Shown: positions 1-9,829, counted from the first letter of the stretch. The stretch: 64,000 nucleotides of DNA from Lactobacillus sp. ESL0791 (GCF_029433255.1 NZ_JAQTHU010000001.1:1488001-1552000); one strand, 5' to 3'. Notes: generated by a model from the sequence alone, not told the origin. Program-made: numbers and translations.

Positions 1-27
1 ATTATTGCCCATGCTTGGCGCACCCAC

Positions 28-69
28 AAAAAAAGCTAACACAGTTGCATAAACTGCATTAGCTTTTTT
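28..69. terminator. Rho-independent terminator, bidirectional shape
   Basis: A hairpin with arms AAAAAAGCTAA and TTAGCTTTTTT plus an inner CAGTT/AACTG pairing lies just after the stop of the giant surface-protein gene. Read on the minus strand it ends in a T run, so it should end that transcript and argues that the gene really stops at 124 without a downstream anchor-encoding part. Confidence 0.8.
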
Positions 70-123
70 ACATATTCAAAACTTAAGCTATAAATAGTAA
101 CTTATTTTTACTTTCCCCTTTCA

Positions 124-3100
124 TTAATTAGTAACCATAACTGTTACCATTACAATCGTTGTTTGCCCCTTATAAAATACGCGAACATGTCCAATTTTGC
201 TTCCTAACATTTGCGTATTAGGTAATGGCGTAACCCAACTATAATTTGCGTTTGCCTTATCCAATTCTTCATGATTTGAAATCGCACGTTGGGCTTCAAT
301 TGCAGTTAACCGTTGTCCACGTTTTACAAATACCATTCCGCCTTTTGGCGTAATAACTACAGGTGTAACAGGTGTTGGTGGTTGCCGTAAACCAATTGTA
401 ACCTTTACAATTTGAAAACCATCTTCTGCTCCGGTCATTCCGCTGCCTGGCTTATGATACATTACCTTGACATAAATATCCTCTGACTCATGGCTGCCTG
501 ATGTCCAAGTCGTATTGTAGTATGGACTAGTTGCTGGCGTGCCGTCGGCCTTAACTAAACTGTACGTCGGTGACCAGTCACTGATTGTACCTGTATTAAG
601 ATAATTGCCTAAGCTATCACTATCTGTTGGCACAGGTTCCTCAGAATTGAGTTCACTGCCGTCTTTATGACTGGCACCAACTACACCTACTTTAATTCCG
701 GTCAACGTCTTAGTGGAATTATCGTTAAACGTAATTGTTATTGAACCAGTTGTGTCTGGGGTATTAGTTGCTGTGATATCACTAACCTTTGGTCTTGCCA
801 CCCAAGCCATGCTCTTCACATTGCTTGTATTATTAAAGTAGCTGCCCCATTGCGTGTTATCAAGATAACTATCTTGACTCGTATCATTTTCACCCACATG
901 CATTATCATGTCGTGTACTTGACTTACATTATTAATAGCTTGGCTGCTCTGATCAATTACTGTTACCGGTACTTCAACTGTTTGTTTGCCTGTTTCAGTT
1001 CCACTCGTACTGTCTTTATGATAAGTTACCGTCACATAAATCTTCTGACCTGTCTTGCCGTCTGCAGCACTTAATGTAGGTGCTGCTACTGCATTACCGT
1101 CTTTATCAGTATATTTATATGTTGGGTTATAGTTGCCAATCGCTGTCTTAGAGCTATTGTCTAAGTACTGTGAACCATCACCAGTCAACTGAACCTTCGA
1201 ATCAACTGTTGCATTTGAATCTGCCTTTGCACCAACTACATCTACTTTAATTCCGGTCAACGTCTTAGCGGAATTATCGTTAAACGTAATTGTCACTGAA
1301 CCAGTTGTGTCTGGGGTATTAGTTGCTGTGATATCACTAACCTTTGGTCTTGCCACCCAAGCCATGCTCTTCACATTGCTTGTATTATTAAAGTAGCTGC
1401 CCCATTGCGTGTTATCAAGATAACTATCTTGACTCGTATCATTTTCACCCACATGCATTATCATGTCGTGTACTTGACTTACATTATTAATAGCTTGGCT
1501 GCTCTGATCAATTACTGTTACCGGTACTTCAACTGTTTGTTTGCCTGTTTCAGTTCCACTCGTACTGTCTTTATGATAAGTTACCGTCACATAAATCTTC
1601 TGACCTGTCTTGCCGTCTGCAGCACTTAATGTAGGTGCTGCTACTGCATTACCGTCTTTATCAGTATATTTATATGTTGGGTTATAGTTGCCAATCGCTG
1701 TCTTGGAATCACTGTCTAAGTACTGTGAACCATCACCAGTCAACTGAACCTTCGAATCAACTGTTGCATTTGAATCTGCCTTTGCACCAACTACATCTAC
1801 TTTAATTCCGGTCAACGTCTTAGCGGAATTATCGTTAAACGTAATTGTCACTGAACCAGTTGTGTCTGGGGTATCAGTCGCAGTAGCACTAGTAACTGTC
1901 GGCCTAGTTGCCCAAGCCATGCTCTTCACATTGCTTGTATTATTAAAGTAGCTGCCCCATTGTGCGTTATCAAGGTAACTATCTTGACTCGTATCATTTT
2001 CACCCACATGCATAGTCATAGCGTGTGCTTGACTTACATTATTAATAGCTTGGCTGCTCTGATCAATTACTGTTACCGGTACTTCAACTGTTTGTTTGCC
2101 TGTTTCAGTTCCACTCGTACTGTCTTTATGATAAGTTACCGTCACATAAATCTTCTGACCTGTCTTGCCGTCTGCAGCACTTAATGTAGGTGCTGCTACT
2201 GCATTACCGTCTTTATCAGTATATTTATATGTTGGGTTATAGTTGCCAATCGCTGTCTTGGAATCACTGTCTAAGTACTGTGAACCATCACCAGTCAACT
2301 GAACCTTTGAATCAACTGTCGCATTTGGATCTGCCTTAGCACCTACAACATTTACCTTAAAAGCAAATGACTTTGTTGTAGTATCTTTAAATGTTGCTGT
2401 TCCTGTTGCAGATTGACCATCACCAATCCTATTAAAGATTTGGTTGGCATTCCAATCAACATGATCAATAACCGTATCAGCAGAATTAACAGCTGCTGTC
2501 CCTTCCGATACTGAAACAACATCATTTACTGGCTCAATTTTCCCATTCTGTGCTGTATCACTAACATGAATAATTATTGTCTTACCCGTTAAACTATATG
2601 AGTCTGATTGCTTAGCTATCGTAAACGGCACCTTAATTGTCTGTTTGCTGCCATCTGAATAGTTTACATGAATAACTACATCCTCTTTGCCTTTGTTTTC
2701 ATCAGTATATGTCAAAGTCGGGGGTGTTGTGGTCTCTTTACCATTTGCATCCACATATGTATAACTTGGTTGCTCTTTGCTGCCATTTAGTGAACTTGTG
2801 TCTAAATACTTGCTTGGATCATTGTCTAATGGCTTATTAGATACTGTATTGCTTGGTTTAGCTACTGCACCAATGACATTAACTGGAAACGTTACTTGAG
2901 TACTTGTACCATCATTATAATGTGCCGTTCCCGTTGCTGTAGATGAGCCCACCGTATTAAGTGTTTGACCTGGATTCCAGTCAACTTCATTAACTATTGA
3001 ACCTGCATTAACTGCATTGCCTTTTCCATCAGTCGCGCCTAACACATCAGCTGGTTTGCCAACTGTACCACTCAATACATCATCTTTAGCATGAACAGTT

Positions 3101-6100
3101 ATAGTATTGCCAGTTAACTTATATTTATCAGCTTGACTAGTTACTGCTACTGGTACACTTACAAGCTGACTGCCTGTTTCTTTACTACTATTGTCATGGT
3201 AAGTCACCTTTACATAAATCGTCTGCTTTTCACCATCATGATAATTTAGCTTCGGTGTGCTGACTGGATTACCATCTTTATCAGCATACGAATATGTTGG
3301 ATTAAAGCCCTTAATCTTATCTTTAGAAGTCTCGCTTAAATAAGACCCAGCATCATTATTCAAAGGAATTTCTGAATCAGCCTTAGCATTATCATCTGCC
3401 TCAGCACCTGCAACGTCTACTCTAACTCCTGTAATTGTTGTCGTTGAGCCATCATTGAAGGTTACATCTAATGAGCCGGTCGTATCAGGCGCTCCATCTT
3501 CTGTGGCACTACTTACAGTAGGCCGATTGTGCCACTTAATTGACGCAACATTATCCGTGTTATCAAAGTAATCATTCCAATGGTCTTTTTGTAAAGCATC
3601 TACGCCATCTTGACCAGCTTCTGTTTCATTGACATGCATGCCAATATTCTTGTTTTGTTTCTGGCCGACAACATGCCCACTTGCAGCATTTTGATCTTTT
3701 TGACTTATAATCTTAACTTGAACTTTGACAGCTTGCTTTGTTCCATCTTTATAATGAACAATAACATAAGCATCATGTGGCTGCTCTGAATTGCTACTCC
3801 AAGTTGTGTCTACTGATTGACTATCGTTTGCGTCTGCAGCCCAAGTGTATTTCGTAACATCAAAATCAGCAATTGCACTGCTATTTACAGCAGCCTTAGC
3901 ATCTGCATCATCCACATCTTTAGAACGATCACTATTACTATTAAAGCCTGTTGTAATTCCAGCATCAGTTGCACCTACTACATTTAAGTCTGCATTAATT
4001 GTTTGTATAGAATTATCCTTTAATTTAACTGCAATATTTGCCTTATGACTTGCTGAAGCCGGATCAAGTGGTCCATTAGCCATATTTACATCTGCAGGAT
4101 TAGACCATGCGACGCCCATCACATTATTGGTAGTATTTAAAAATTCACCCCATCTTGTTTGATCTGCAAACTGTGGGACCTGAACTACTGCTGTGCTATC
4201 ACCCGGAATCGTAACTGCATGAACATTAATTGGCGCCTTTTGTGTAACTTTACTGATATAAACATTTATATTCTGTGGACTAACGCCATATACAGGATTG
4301 CCCGGTTGCACCTGTCCGTTAGACAATTCGTTTGGTAAAGCATAGTGATAATCTTGTGGGATAGCTGATTGAAGAATAGTACTATTTGCACTTAAATCTA
4401 ATGAAGTGCCAGTCACTAAATTAGGTACCGTTGGCTGAATACTGGTAATAAGCGTACCAGTTTTCGCATCAATTAATGATACAGTAATATTATTAGTTTG
4501 ATTAACCGTAATTGTAGCTTGGTTCGACTGAATTGTGTCAGCATCAAAGCCATAAGTATAAGTATACTTAATATTATACGTACCAGAGTGCTGCGTTACT
4601 TGGCTAGGCTGAACAATATTACCACTACTATCAGTTATGGTTGCACTCACACCAGAATTATCCCAATACATTGTATTGCCATCAGCAGTAGTACCACCAG
4701 CATAATTATTAGCTAAACTAAATGAATCACCAACATTTAATGTAGCATCTTTTGCCCCAATGCTGCCTCTAAATATTACAAGCGTTATATTAAGAACTTT
4801 ATTAGGCTTATTCAAGGATGACATATCAATCGTAGTATCATATGAAATTGAAGTAACTCCCGGATTTAGTTTGAAATTCTTAGCTGTAGCATCATAAGTA
4901 GCACCTTGTACGTTACTAATTGAAGTTGGAAGACGATAACCTTTACTCGTAGTATATTGAACTATATCTGGATCCTGTAAATTATTATTAGCATCGGGAA
5001 TGTAATAATTAATATCACGATAAGCAGAAAGCGGCGTTTCAGTTTGCCCACCATCATCAGAATATATATGAGCAAAGTTGTTCATAACATAATCAATATT
5101 ATTAAAACGAGCTAACGGAGATGTAGAGTGTCCAATTAGAGTACTTATTTGGTCAGGCCTACTTCTATTGGGATCCACCTTATTTACTAAAGTAGATGGT
5201 AAATACAAACGAACTAACTTTGGCGTATTCCAAAATACTTCCCAAAAGTAATCGTTAGCTGAATTTCCAACTCCAGGACCTAGATCTTGAATTGATTGGG
5301 AAATAGTAGTTCCTCCTTCTTCCCAAGTGAAACTCTCTAGATTAGGCAGGGTACCAATTGTACCACAATATAGCGTCTTTATCGTACCAGGTATTGTCAA
5401 TGATTTTATTTGACTATTATTGATTAACCCATTCGGAGTAGCAGGAGACTCACTAGTGCTAGTACCATCACCCTGACCACCATAATTACCATCAATTCTT
5501 GTTACTGTATAAGTTTGTCCATTGCTTGGATTGACAATAGTAGGTGGAATATTAACATATTGCTCACTGCCATTAAATTTTTTCATATACGCAGTATTAT
5601 CAGAATTATATTGCCAAGTAAAATCTGTTGCTGGCGTATAGTCATCTCTAGTGCTTATGCCAGGGTTCTCTTGTACAGTGGGTACTATCTGATAATAAAA
5701 GATTATTTCTTTATTCTGATCTTTGACAAAGGTCCAAGTCACACTCTTTTGATCCGCAACAATCTTGTAACCATCTGGTGCTACTTGCTCTGGATCAGTC
5801 GCACTAATGGTCTTGGTATCACCAATATAACCATCAATGTATGTATCACCTTTTTCGTCACCTAAGCCCTTAACTGGTGTTGTGGTCTTGTTGCCATAAG
5901 CATCCACTAATAAGTGGTGAATCACAATATCATTTGCGTGTGTGGTTTTAATCTTTTGTGCGCCGTCAGAGCTAACTGAGCCGGTTGAAGCAGCACTTGC
6001 TTCCGAACCGCTGCTACTTGCCTGACTGGCCTGTGAAGCAGTGGACCCAGTACTTGCTTGTGATGCGTTTGAGCTTTGACTGCCCTCGCTTGCCTGTGAG

Positions 6101-6474
6101 CTGCTTGAAGCTTCGCTTGCACTTGAACTGCTTGCTGATGAAGCTCCTGAAGCCTGACTTGCAGTGCTACTTTCGCTAGCGCTACTCTCTTCTTCACTGC
6201 CGCCCCGTAAAAAGGCACTTAAACCCGAAAAAGTTGATAATTCAGGCTTATTAGCCACATCTTTAGCATTTTCCTGTTTATTAGCAACAACCGTTTCCTG
6301 CTGACCAGCAGCAAGCGTATCAGCCTTAGCCGTTTGGCTGGCTACTCCCATGAAACTAAAACCAAGCAAAACAGAGGCAGCACCAATTGCCAATTTTCTG
6401 ATAGAGAAGCGGTCTTTCTTGGCCTGCATTTCCATTCTTCTTAATTTTTCATCAAAATTGTTCTTTCCGAACAT
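124..6474 (-). CDS. Giant YSIRK-signal cell-surface protein with tandem repeats
   Basis: This 2116-residue protein starts with a YSIRK-type signal (FSIRKLAIGAASVLLG near residue 23, likely cleavage after AKA near 52). A Ser/Ala-rich stalk follows (about 93-172), then a MucBP-like segment (about 182-265), a BspA-like leucine-rich stretch (about 355-400), an Ig-like region, several Rib/alpha-type modules, three near-identical 185-residue repeats (about 1378-1933) and a final Rib-like domain. This suggests an adhesin or other surface-exposed structural protein. No LPxTG motif, hydrophobic tail or charged C-terminus is visible, and the protein ends TTIVMVTVMVTN, so attachment to the wall must be non-covalent or absent. 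The start has AAAGGACG just upstream. Its role in adhesion is inferred from architecture only. Confidence 0.85.
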   Translation of the reverse strand: MFGKNNFDEKLRRMEMQAKKDRFSIRKLAIGAASVLLGFSFMGVASQTAKADTLAAGQQETVVANKQENAKDVANKPELSTFSGLSAFLRGGSEEESSASESSTASQASGASSASSSSASEASSSSQASEGSQSSNASQASTGSTASQASQASSSGSEASAASTGSVSSDGAQKIKTTHANDIVIHHLLVDAYGNKTTTPVKGLGDEKGDTYIDGYIGDTKTISATDPEQVAPDGYKIVADQKSVTWTFVKDQNKEIIFYYQIVPTVQENPGISTRDDYTPATDFTWQYNSDNTAYMKKFNGSEQYVNIPPTIVNPSNGQTYTVTRIDGNYGGQGDGTSTSESPATPNGLINNSQIKSLTIPGTIKTLYCGTIGTLPNLESFTWEEGGTTISQSIQDLGPGVGNSANDYFWEVFWNTPKLVRLYLPSTLVNKVDPNRSRPDQISTLIGHSTSPLARFNNIDYVMNNFAHIYSDDGGQTETPLSAYRDINYYIPDANNNLQDPDIVQYTTSKGYRLPTSISNVQGATYDATAKNFKLNPGVTSISYDTTIDMSSLNKPNKVLNITLVIFRGSIGAKDATLNVGDSFSLANNYAGGTTADGNTMYWDNSGVSATITDSSGNIVQPSQVTQHSGTYNIKYTYTYGFDADTIQSNQATITVNQTNNITVSLIDAKTGTLITSIQPTVPNLVTGTSLDLSANSTILQSAIPQDYHYALPNELSNGQVQPGNPVYGVSPQNINVYISKVTQKAPINVHAVTIPGDSTAVVQVPQFADQTRWGEFLNTTNNVMGVAWSNPADVNMANGPLDPASASHKANIAVKLKDNSIQTINADLNVVGATDAGITTGFNSNSDRSKDVDDADAKAAVNSSAIADFDVTKYTWAADANDSQSVDTTWSSNSEQPHDAYVIVHYKDGTKQAVKVQVKIISQKDQNAASGHVVGQKQNKNIGMHVNETEAGQDGVDALQKDHWNDYFDNTDNVASIKWHNRPTVSSATEDGAPDTTGSLDVTFNDGSTTTITGVRVDVAGAEADDNAKADSEIPLNNDAGSYLSETSKDKIKGFNPTYSYADKDGNPVSTPKLNYHDGEKQTIYVKVTYHDNSSKETGSQLVSVPVAVTSQADKYKLTGNTITVHAKDDVLSGTVGKPADVLGATDGKGNAVNAGSIVNEVDWNPGQTLNTVGSSTATGTAHYNDGTSTQVTFPVNVIGAVAKPSNTVSNKPLDNDPSKYLDTSSLNGSKEQPSYTYVDANGKETTTPPTLTYTDENKGKEDVVIHVNYSDGSKQTIKVPFTIAKQSDSYSLTGKTIIIHVSDTAQNGKIEPVNDVVSVSEGTAAVNSADTVIDHVDWNANQIFNRIGDGQSATGTATFKDTTTKSFAFKVNVVGAKADPNATVDSKVQLTGDGSQYLDSDSKTAIGNYNPTYKYTDKDGNAVAAPTLSAADGKTGQKIYVTVTYHKDSTSGTETGKQTVEVPVTVIDQSSQAINNVSQAHAMTMHVGENDTSQDSYLDNAQWGSYFNNTSNVKSMAWATRPTVTSATATDTPDTTGSVTITFNDNSAKTLTGIKVDVVGAKADSNATVDSKVQLTGDGSQYLDSDSKTAIGNYNPTYKYTDKDGNAVAAPTLSAADGKTGQKIYVTVTYHKDSTSGTETGKQTVEVPVTVIDQSSQAINNVSQVHDMIMHVGENDTSQDSYLDNTQWGSYFNNTSNVKSMAWVARPKVSDITATNTPDTTGSVTITFNDNSAKTLTGIKVDVVGAKADSNATVDSKVQLTGDGSQYLDNSSKTAIGNYNPTYKYTDKDGNAVAAPTLSAADGKTGQKIYVTVTYHKDSTSGTETGKQTVEVPVTVIDQSSQAINNVSQVHDMIMHVGENDTSQDSYLDNTQWGSYFNNTSNVKSMAWVARPKVSDITATNTPDTTGSITITFNDNSTKTLTGIKVGVVGASHKDGSELNSEEPVPTDSDSLGNYLNTGTISDWSPTYSLVKADGTPATSPYYNTTWTSGSHESEDIYVKVMYHKPGSGMTGAEDGFQIVKVTIGLRQPPTPVTPVVITPKGGMVFVKRGQRLTAIEAQRAISNHEELDKANANYSWVTPLPNTQMLGSKIGHVRVFYKGQTTIVMVTVMVTN
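676..2340 (-). repeat. Three tandem 555-bp in-frame repeats
   Basis: Units at about 676-1230, 1231-1785 and 1786-2340 are almost identical in DNA and encode 185 residues each (GAKADSNATVDSKVQL to the next GAKAD). The first two copies in window order share the variant RPKVSDITATN, while the third carries RPTVTSATATD, so copies 1 and 2 are the most recent duplication or have been homogenised. Exact 555-bp spacing keeps the frame. Confidence 0.93.
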
Positions 6475-6488
6475 ATTTCGTCCTTTCC

Positions 6489-6509
6489 GAATTATTCAAT
6501 GAATAATTC
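6489..6509. promoter_or_regulatory. Perfect palindrome in the surface-gene 5' leader
   Basis: GAATTATTCA and TGAATAATTC flank a single base, just upstream of the AAAGGACG ribosome-binding site of the surface protein. A minus-strand TATAAT (6540-6545) lies upstream, so the palindrome would be in the mRNA leader. It could be a stability hairpin or an operator. Confidence 0.5.
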
Positions 6510-6950
6510 TTAATATTATTAATAAGCTTAATAGCAAATATTATAGAACGATTATTAAAAAGATTAAGCGTTTTGCATAAAATTTGTATAATAAATTTAT
6601 TTTTATATAAGGATATAGTTATAAACATAATTGCTATGATTAACAAATATTTCATTTATTTTAAAGCATTCCATCATTGCTAATTGCTTATTTAATCACA
6701 ATTAATAACAACATGTTTTATAATGTTAATAATTAAAATTTATCTTGTTATTAAGCTTTTTGTACTTCTATGATCAAGTTATAAAGAAAAACTTTAGTAG
6801 TTTTAAATTACTTACTATGAATTTGTATATTTAAATTATTATTGTAAATTTTTCTACATCTCTAATACAATTTATCTTTGCTTAAAGTTATCATTTAGTT
6901 ATAAAAAACTATAGCAATCGTTCAAGTTAGTTCATAATCATTCAAAATTG
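6510..6950. other. AT-rich intergenic stretch upstream of the surface gene
   Basis: About 440 bp of very AT-rich DNA lies between the murC terminator and the surface-gene leader. Apart from a minus-strand TATAAT at 6540-6545 I see no gene and no clear -35 box. Confidence 0.6.
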
Positions 6951-6951
6951 A

Positions 6952-6988
6952 CAATAAAAAAGGCAGGTGGTGAACCTGTCTTGATATT
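6952..6988 (-). terminator. Terminator after murC
   Basis: On the minus strand AAGaCAGGT, a TCACC loop and ACCTGcCTT are followed by a T run and TATTG. It lies about 120 bp after the murC stop. One A/C mismatch interrupts the stem. Confidence 0.75.
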
Positions 6989-7104
6989 TTCTAATTTTGA
7001 TGACAACTTTTCAAATACGACTGTCCTTCACGAAAACATATGTCATATTGATCATTTGACCATAAATATTTTTTCGAGAATTGCAATATTAAATTGAACA
7101 CTTT

Positions 7105-8421
7105 TTATCCTTGCAGCAATTTTTCAAACGCATCCTCGTACTTCGGAATATCGCCAGCGCCCATGAAAATAATCACGCTGTCCTTATTTTGCGTCAAGTC
7201 GGCAATATTTTCCAAATCAATTACCTCAGCACCTGGGATTTGCGCAATCAAATCTTCACTTGAAATGTCACCGCTCTGTTCACGAGTTGACGCATAAATT
7301 GGTGTAACATAGGCCTTGTCCACTCCGCGTAAAATTTCTTCAAAGTCAGCCGCATATTTTTTCGTACGGGAGAATGTGTGCGGCTGAAAGACCACGACCA
7401 AGCGCTTATTCGGAAACTTCTGCCGTGCTGCCTGAATCGTTGCCCGCATTTCTGTTGGGTGGTGAGCATAATCGTCAATGATATTAATATCACCGAAGTC
7501 CTTTTCGGAAAAGCGCCGTTTAGCTCCGTGATAAGTAAGCAGACCTTTGCGAATGTCTTCCACCGGAATCTGTTCGGTATAAGCAACCGCAATTACGGCC
7601 AAGGCATTCAAAATGTTATGATCACCAAATAAACGAATGGCAAAACGGCCAATGTTTTTACCATGAGCCAGGACATCAAATGCCGAACCGGTAGTCTTGC
7701 GCTCAATCGCCACCGCCTGAAAATCATTGTCAGCAGCAAAGCCATAGGTATATTTCGGAACCGTGACCTTAAGATTCTGCAGGCGTTTATTGCCGCCCCA
7801 GACAAACAGACCCTTTTTCGTTTGCTCGGCCGCGGTTTGAAAAGCAGAAGTATAATCAGCCTGGTCCTTGAAGTAATCCGGATGGTCAAAATCAATATTG
7901 GTCATTATTTGGTAATCCGGGTGGTAGGCCAAGAAGTGGCGGCGGTATTCATCGGCCTCATAAACGAAAAAGCGTGAATTTTGCACGCCCTTGCCCTCAC
8001 CGTCACCGATAAGGTAAGAAGTCGGCGCAGCCTCGCCCAAGACATGAGCCAGAAGACCAGTTGTCGAAGTTTTACCGTGTGTACCGGAAATGCCAATGCT
8101 GGTGTGCATCTGCACCACTTCCTCAACCGTGTCGGGGTAGCTCTGCCATTCAACTCCCTGCTCCTTGCAGGCTTTGACCTCAACATTATCTTCCTTAAAG
8201 GCATTACCCTTAACAACGACTTGGCCCGCAGCCTTGATATTATCCGCAGCAAACGGCTTAACTTCAATTTCCGCTTTTTCCAACGGCACCTGTGTAAAAG
8301 TGTATTCGGTGATGTCGCTGCCCGCAACGTTAAAGCCTAGGTCATGCAGCAACAGTGCCAAAGAGGCCATACCTGTTCCCTTAATCCCAATAAACCAAAT
8401 CTGTTTTTTCTTATCTAACAT
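7105..8421 (-). CDS. murC: UDP-N-acetylmuramate--L-alanine ligase MurC
   Basis: MurC adds L-alanine to UDP-MurNAc with ATP, the first peptide-stem step of cytoplasmic peptidoglycan precursor synthesis. The 438-residue length is normal. The N-terminal Rossmann glycine loop GIKGTGMASLA binds the nucleotide sugar, GTHGKTSTT (about residues 114-122) is the Mur-ligase P-loop, and the later DDYAHHPTE segment is the conserved Mur C-terminal motif. An ATG start with GGAG eight bases upstream supports the N-terminus. It stands alone between a terminator and an accessory segment. Confidence 0.95.
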   Translation of the reverse strand: MLDKKKQIWFIGIKGTGMASLALLLHDLGFNVAGSDITEYTFTQVPLEKAEIEVKPFAADNIKAAGQVVVKGNAFKEDNVEVKACKEQGVEWQSYPDTVEEVVQMHTSIGISGTHGKTSTTGLLAHVLGEAAPTSYLIGDGEGKGVQNSRFFVYEADEYRRHFLAYHPDYQIMTNIDFDHPDYFKDQADYTSAFQTAAEQTKKGLFVWGGNKRLQNLKVTVPKYTYGFAADNDFQAVAIERKTTGSAFDVLAHGKNIGRFAIRLFGDHNILNALAVIAVAYTEQIPVEDIRKGLLTYHGAKRRFSEKDFGDINIIDDYAHHPTEMRATIQAARQKFPNKRLVVVFQPHTFSRTKKYAADFEEILRGVDKAYVTPIYASTREQSGDISSEDLIAQIPGAEVIDLENIADLTQNKDSVIIFMGAGDIPKYEDAFEKLLQG

Positions 8422-8582
8422 TTCATTGCTCCAAATTTCAAATTATTAATCTTCTACCATTTTACCATTATCAGCAACCGAAATGAGCACAGTTGGTAAT
8501 TTAACTATGGATGATGATTCGCAAAATCATAATTTAACGTAGAAATTTCCTGTTTTATAACTATTCATTCTATAATAGTAAT

Positions 8583-8696
8583 GCTTACAATTTTTTAGGC
8601 GAACTTCAGCTCCACATTGTAGGCGGTGATTGAATTCCAAATTAACTAAATAGCTTCCCAAACTAACTGAAGTTATAATGTGGGAAGCTATTTTTT
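8583..8696 (+). ncRNA. Possible small RNA with its own promoter and terminator
   Basis: A plus-strand TATAAT at 8571-8576 (weak -35) precedes about 110 bp with no convincing ORF. The segment ends in a strong hairpin, TAGCTTCCCA and TGGGAAGCTA, followed by a T run (8650-8696). Upstream segments CTTCAG and CCACATT are complementary to GAAG and AATGTGG within the terminator loop and arm, so two exclusive folds are possible. A type I antitoxin RNA, a remnant of one, or an unrelated small RNA are all possible. The 314-bp gap 8422-8735 holds nothing else that I can see. Confidence 0.4.
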
Positions 8697-8735
8697 ATTT
8701 GGTATAGTAAACCGGTTAGGAGAACATCTATAAAA

Positions 8736-9152
8736 TTAACGCGGCAACAAATTTATTTTCCTATTTAATCTTGAAACATCTAATCTATCTATTTCGTTAA
8801 TTAAGTAACTTTCTTTGATTAACTTGTTCTCAATTTCGTTAAACAATTCTTCTGATACATCTCGTCTTTTACGTGTTAATAAATCTTCTGATATTGAAAC
8901 ACTTCTAATATTAAAAAGTTTATCACAATCAATTAAAAAGGTATTTTTAAATGGATTTCTGGTTATATCTGCTCGCTCAATAATATAATTATGTAAATGA
9001 TAAAATTTATTTCTAAATGTTTGACACTCTACAAAAAAATAATCATCTTTATTTCTTTTGTCACATATATACATATGCGCAGTTACTGCAAGATCAGAAC
9101 TAATATTAGGGAAAGGCAATTTTATTGTTATAACATCTTGTTGGTTAATCAA
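8736..9152 (-). CDS. Putative toxin partner of the Panacea-type antitoxin
   Basis: The 138-residue protein begins ITIKLPFPNISSDLAVTAHMYIC and contains ARN-like and DCDKLF segments (ITRNPFKNTFLIDCDKLF). Its beta-rich pattern ending in a helical segment could be an SH3-barrel MazF/PemK-like fold, but no catalytic residue can be assigned. It starts at a TTG (9150-9152) that overlaps the upstream stop by 8 bp (TTGATTAA), with AAAGGA about 11 bases upstream, so the two genes are translationally coupled. Pairing with a Panacea-domain protein suggests it is the toxic effector. Confidence is low for the fold and moderate for the pairing. Confidence 0.55.
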   Translation of the reverse strand: MINQQDVITIKLPFPNISSDLAVTAHMYICDKRNKDDYFFVECQTFRNKFYHLHNYIIERADITRNPFKNTFLIDCDKLFNIRSVSISEDLLTRKRRDVSEELFNEIENKLIKESYLINEIDRLDVSRLNRKINLLPR

Positions 9153-9813
9153 CTAATAAACGTCCTTTCTTATCTTCATTATCAATAGAAATATGTACTG
9201 GATTTTCCAGTTCTTGTATATCAGCCAGCTCTTGTAATGTATCCATTTGTTGTGGAGACATTGCATCTGCATCTTTTTTAGATAAAATGAAAATTTTATC
9301 TTTAATAGAAATCACTTTACTATTATTTATCATTTTAATTGGATAAATTGAGAGAATATTATTAATCAATTGTGCATCTGAAGAATTGAAATCTTCATCA
9401 TCTAATGGCACCTGATATTCATTAGCCAAAATTCTATTTTCTTTGCATTTCCATATATTCATTGTATGCGTTATATCAGACAATTCTTGCTCAGTACATG
9501 TCTTTATAAAAAAGCCGACTTTTAAAACAATATCATTGTTAATGAAATCTCTATTTTCAGATTTATACTCTTTATCAGCATATATATCAAACTGATTCCT
9601 GTTTCTAGTATAATCACCCCATACTGTACTAAAAACAGGGCCATTTTTATATCCCTTTAATCTATCAAATTCATAGAATTTGCCATTTATTTTGCATGCA
9701 CATTCATAGAAGAAAATAAATTTTTGTAACTTTAAGGGAACATTATAGCTAACTATATCATTGGCCTGCAGCCAGCCGGCTAAAGCTAGTTTTCGTTTAC
9801 TTGAATTAATAAT
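9145..9813 (-). CDS. Panacea (SocA/DUF4065)-like antitoxin with an ATT start
   Basis: An open frame of about 222 codons runs from 9813 to 9145. Its N-terminal half carries the Panacea pattern LKLQKFIFFYECACKINGKF followed by KGYKNGPVFSTVWGDY, matching the family's KLQKLLYY...W.hGPV.p.vy layout. No ATG, GTG or TTG precedes this domain. The best start is the ATT at 9811-9813, seven bases after a strong GGGAGGG (9820-9826). The first TTG in frame (9483) would delete the whole domain. The product probably neutralises the downstream protein and may autoregulate. It is either a rare ATT-initiated gene or an antitoxin damaged at its start codon. Confidence 0.6.
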   Translation of the reverse strand: MINSSKRKLALAGWLQANDIVSYNVPLKLQKFIFFYECACKINGKFYEFDRLKGYKNGPVFSTVWGDYTRNRNQFDIYADKEYKSENRDFINNDIVLKVGFFIKTCTEQELSDITHTMNIWKCKENRILANEYQVPLDDEDFNSSDAQLINNILSIYPIKMINNSKVISIKDKIFILSKKDADAMSPQQMDTLQELADIQELENPVHISIDNEDKKGRLLVD

Positions 9814-9829
9814 AATTTTCCCTCCCTAA

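Noticed and set aside
124..360. Sortase signal in the surface protein
   Set aside because: Looked for LPxTG-like motif plus hydrophobic tail and positive end at the C-terminus; none present.
850..2184. Three identical plus-strand reading frames of about 74 codons
   Set aside because: They recur every 555 bp only because they lie opposite the surface-protein repeats. No ribosome-binding sites or independent signal.
5922..6218. Arg/Gln-rich reading frame on the minus strand
   Set aside because: It is a frame-shifted reading of the Ser-rich stalk of the surface gene.
7608..8449. Overlapping reading frames on both strands across murC
   Set aside because: They are shadows of murC; murC has full length, motifs and a ribosome-binding site.
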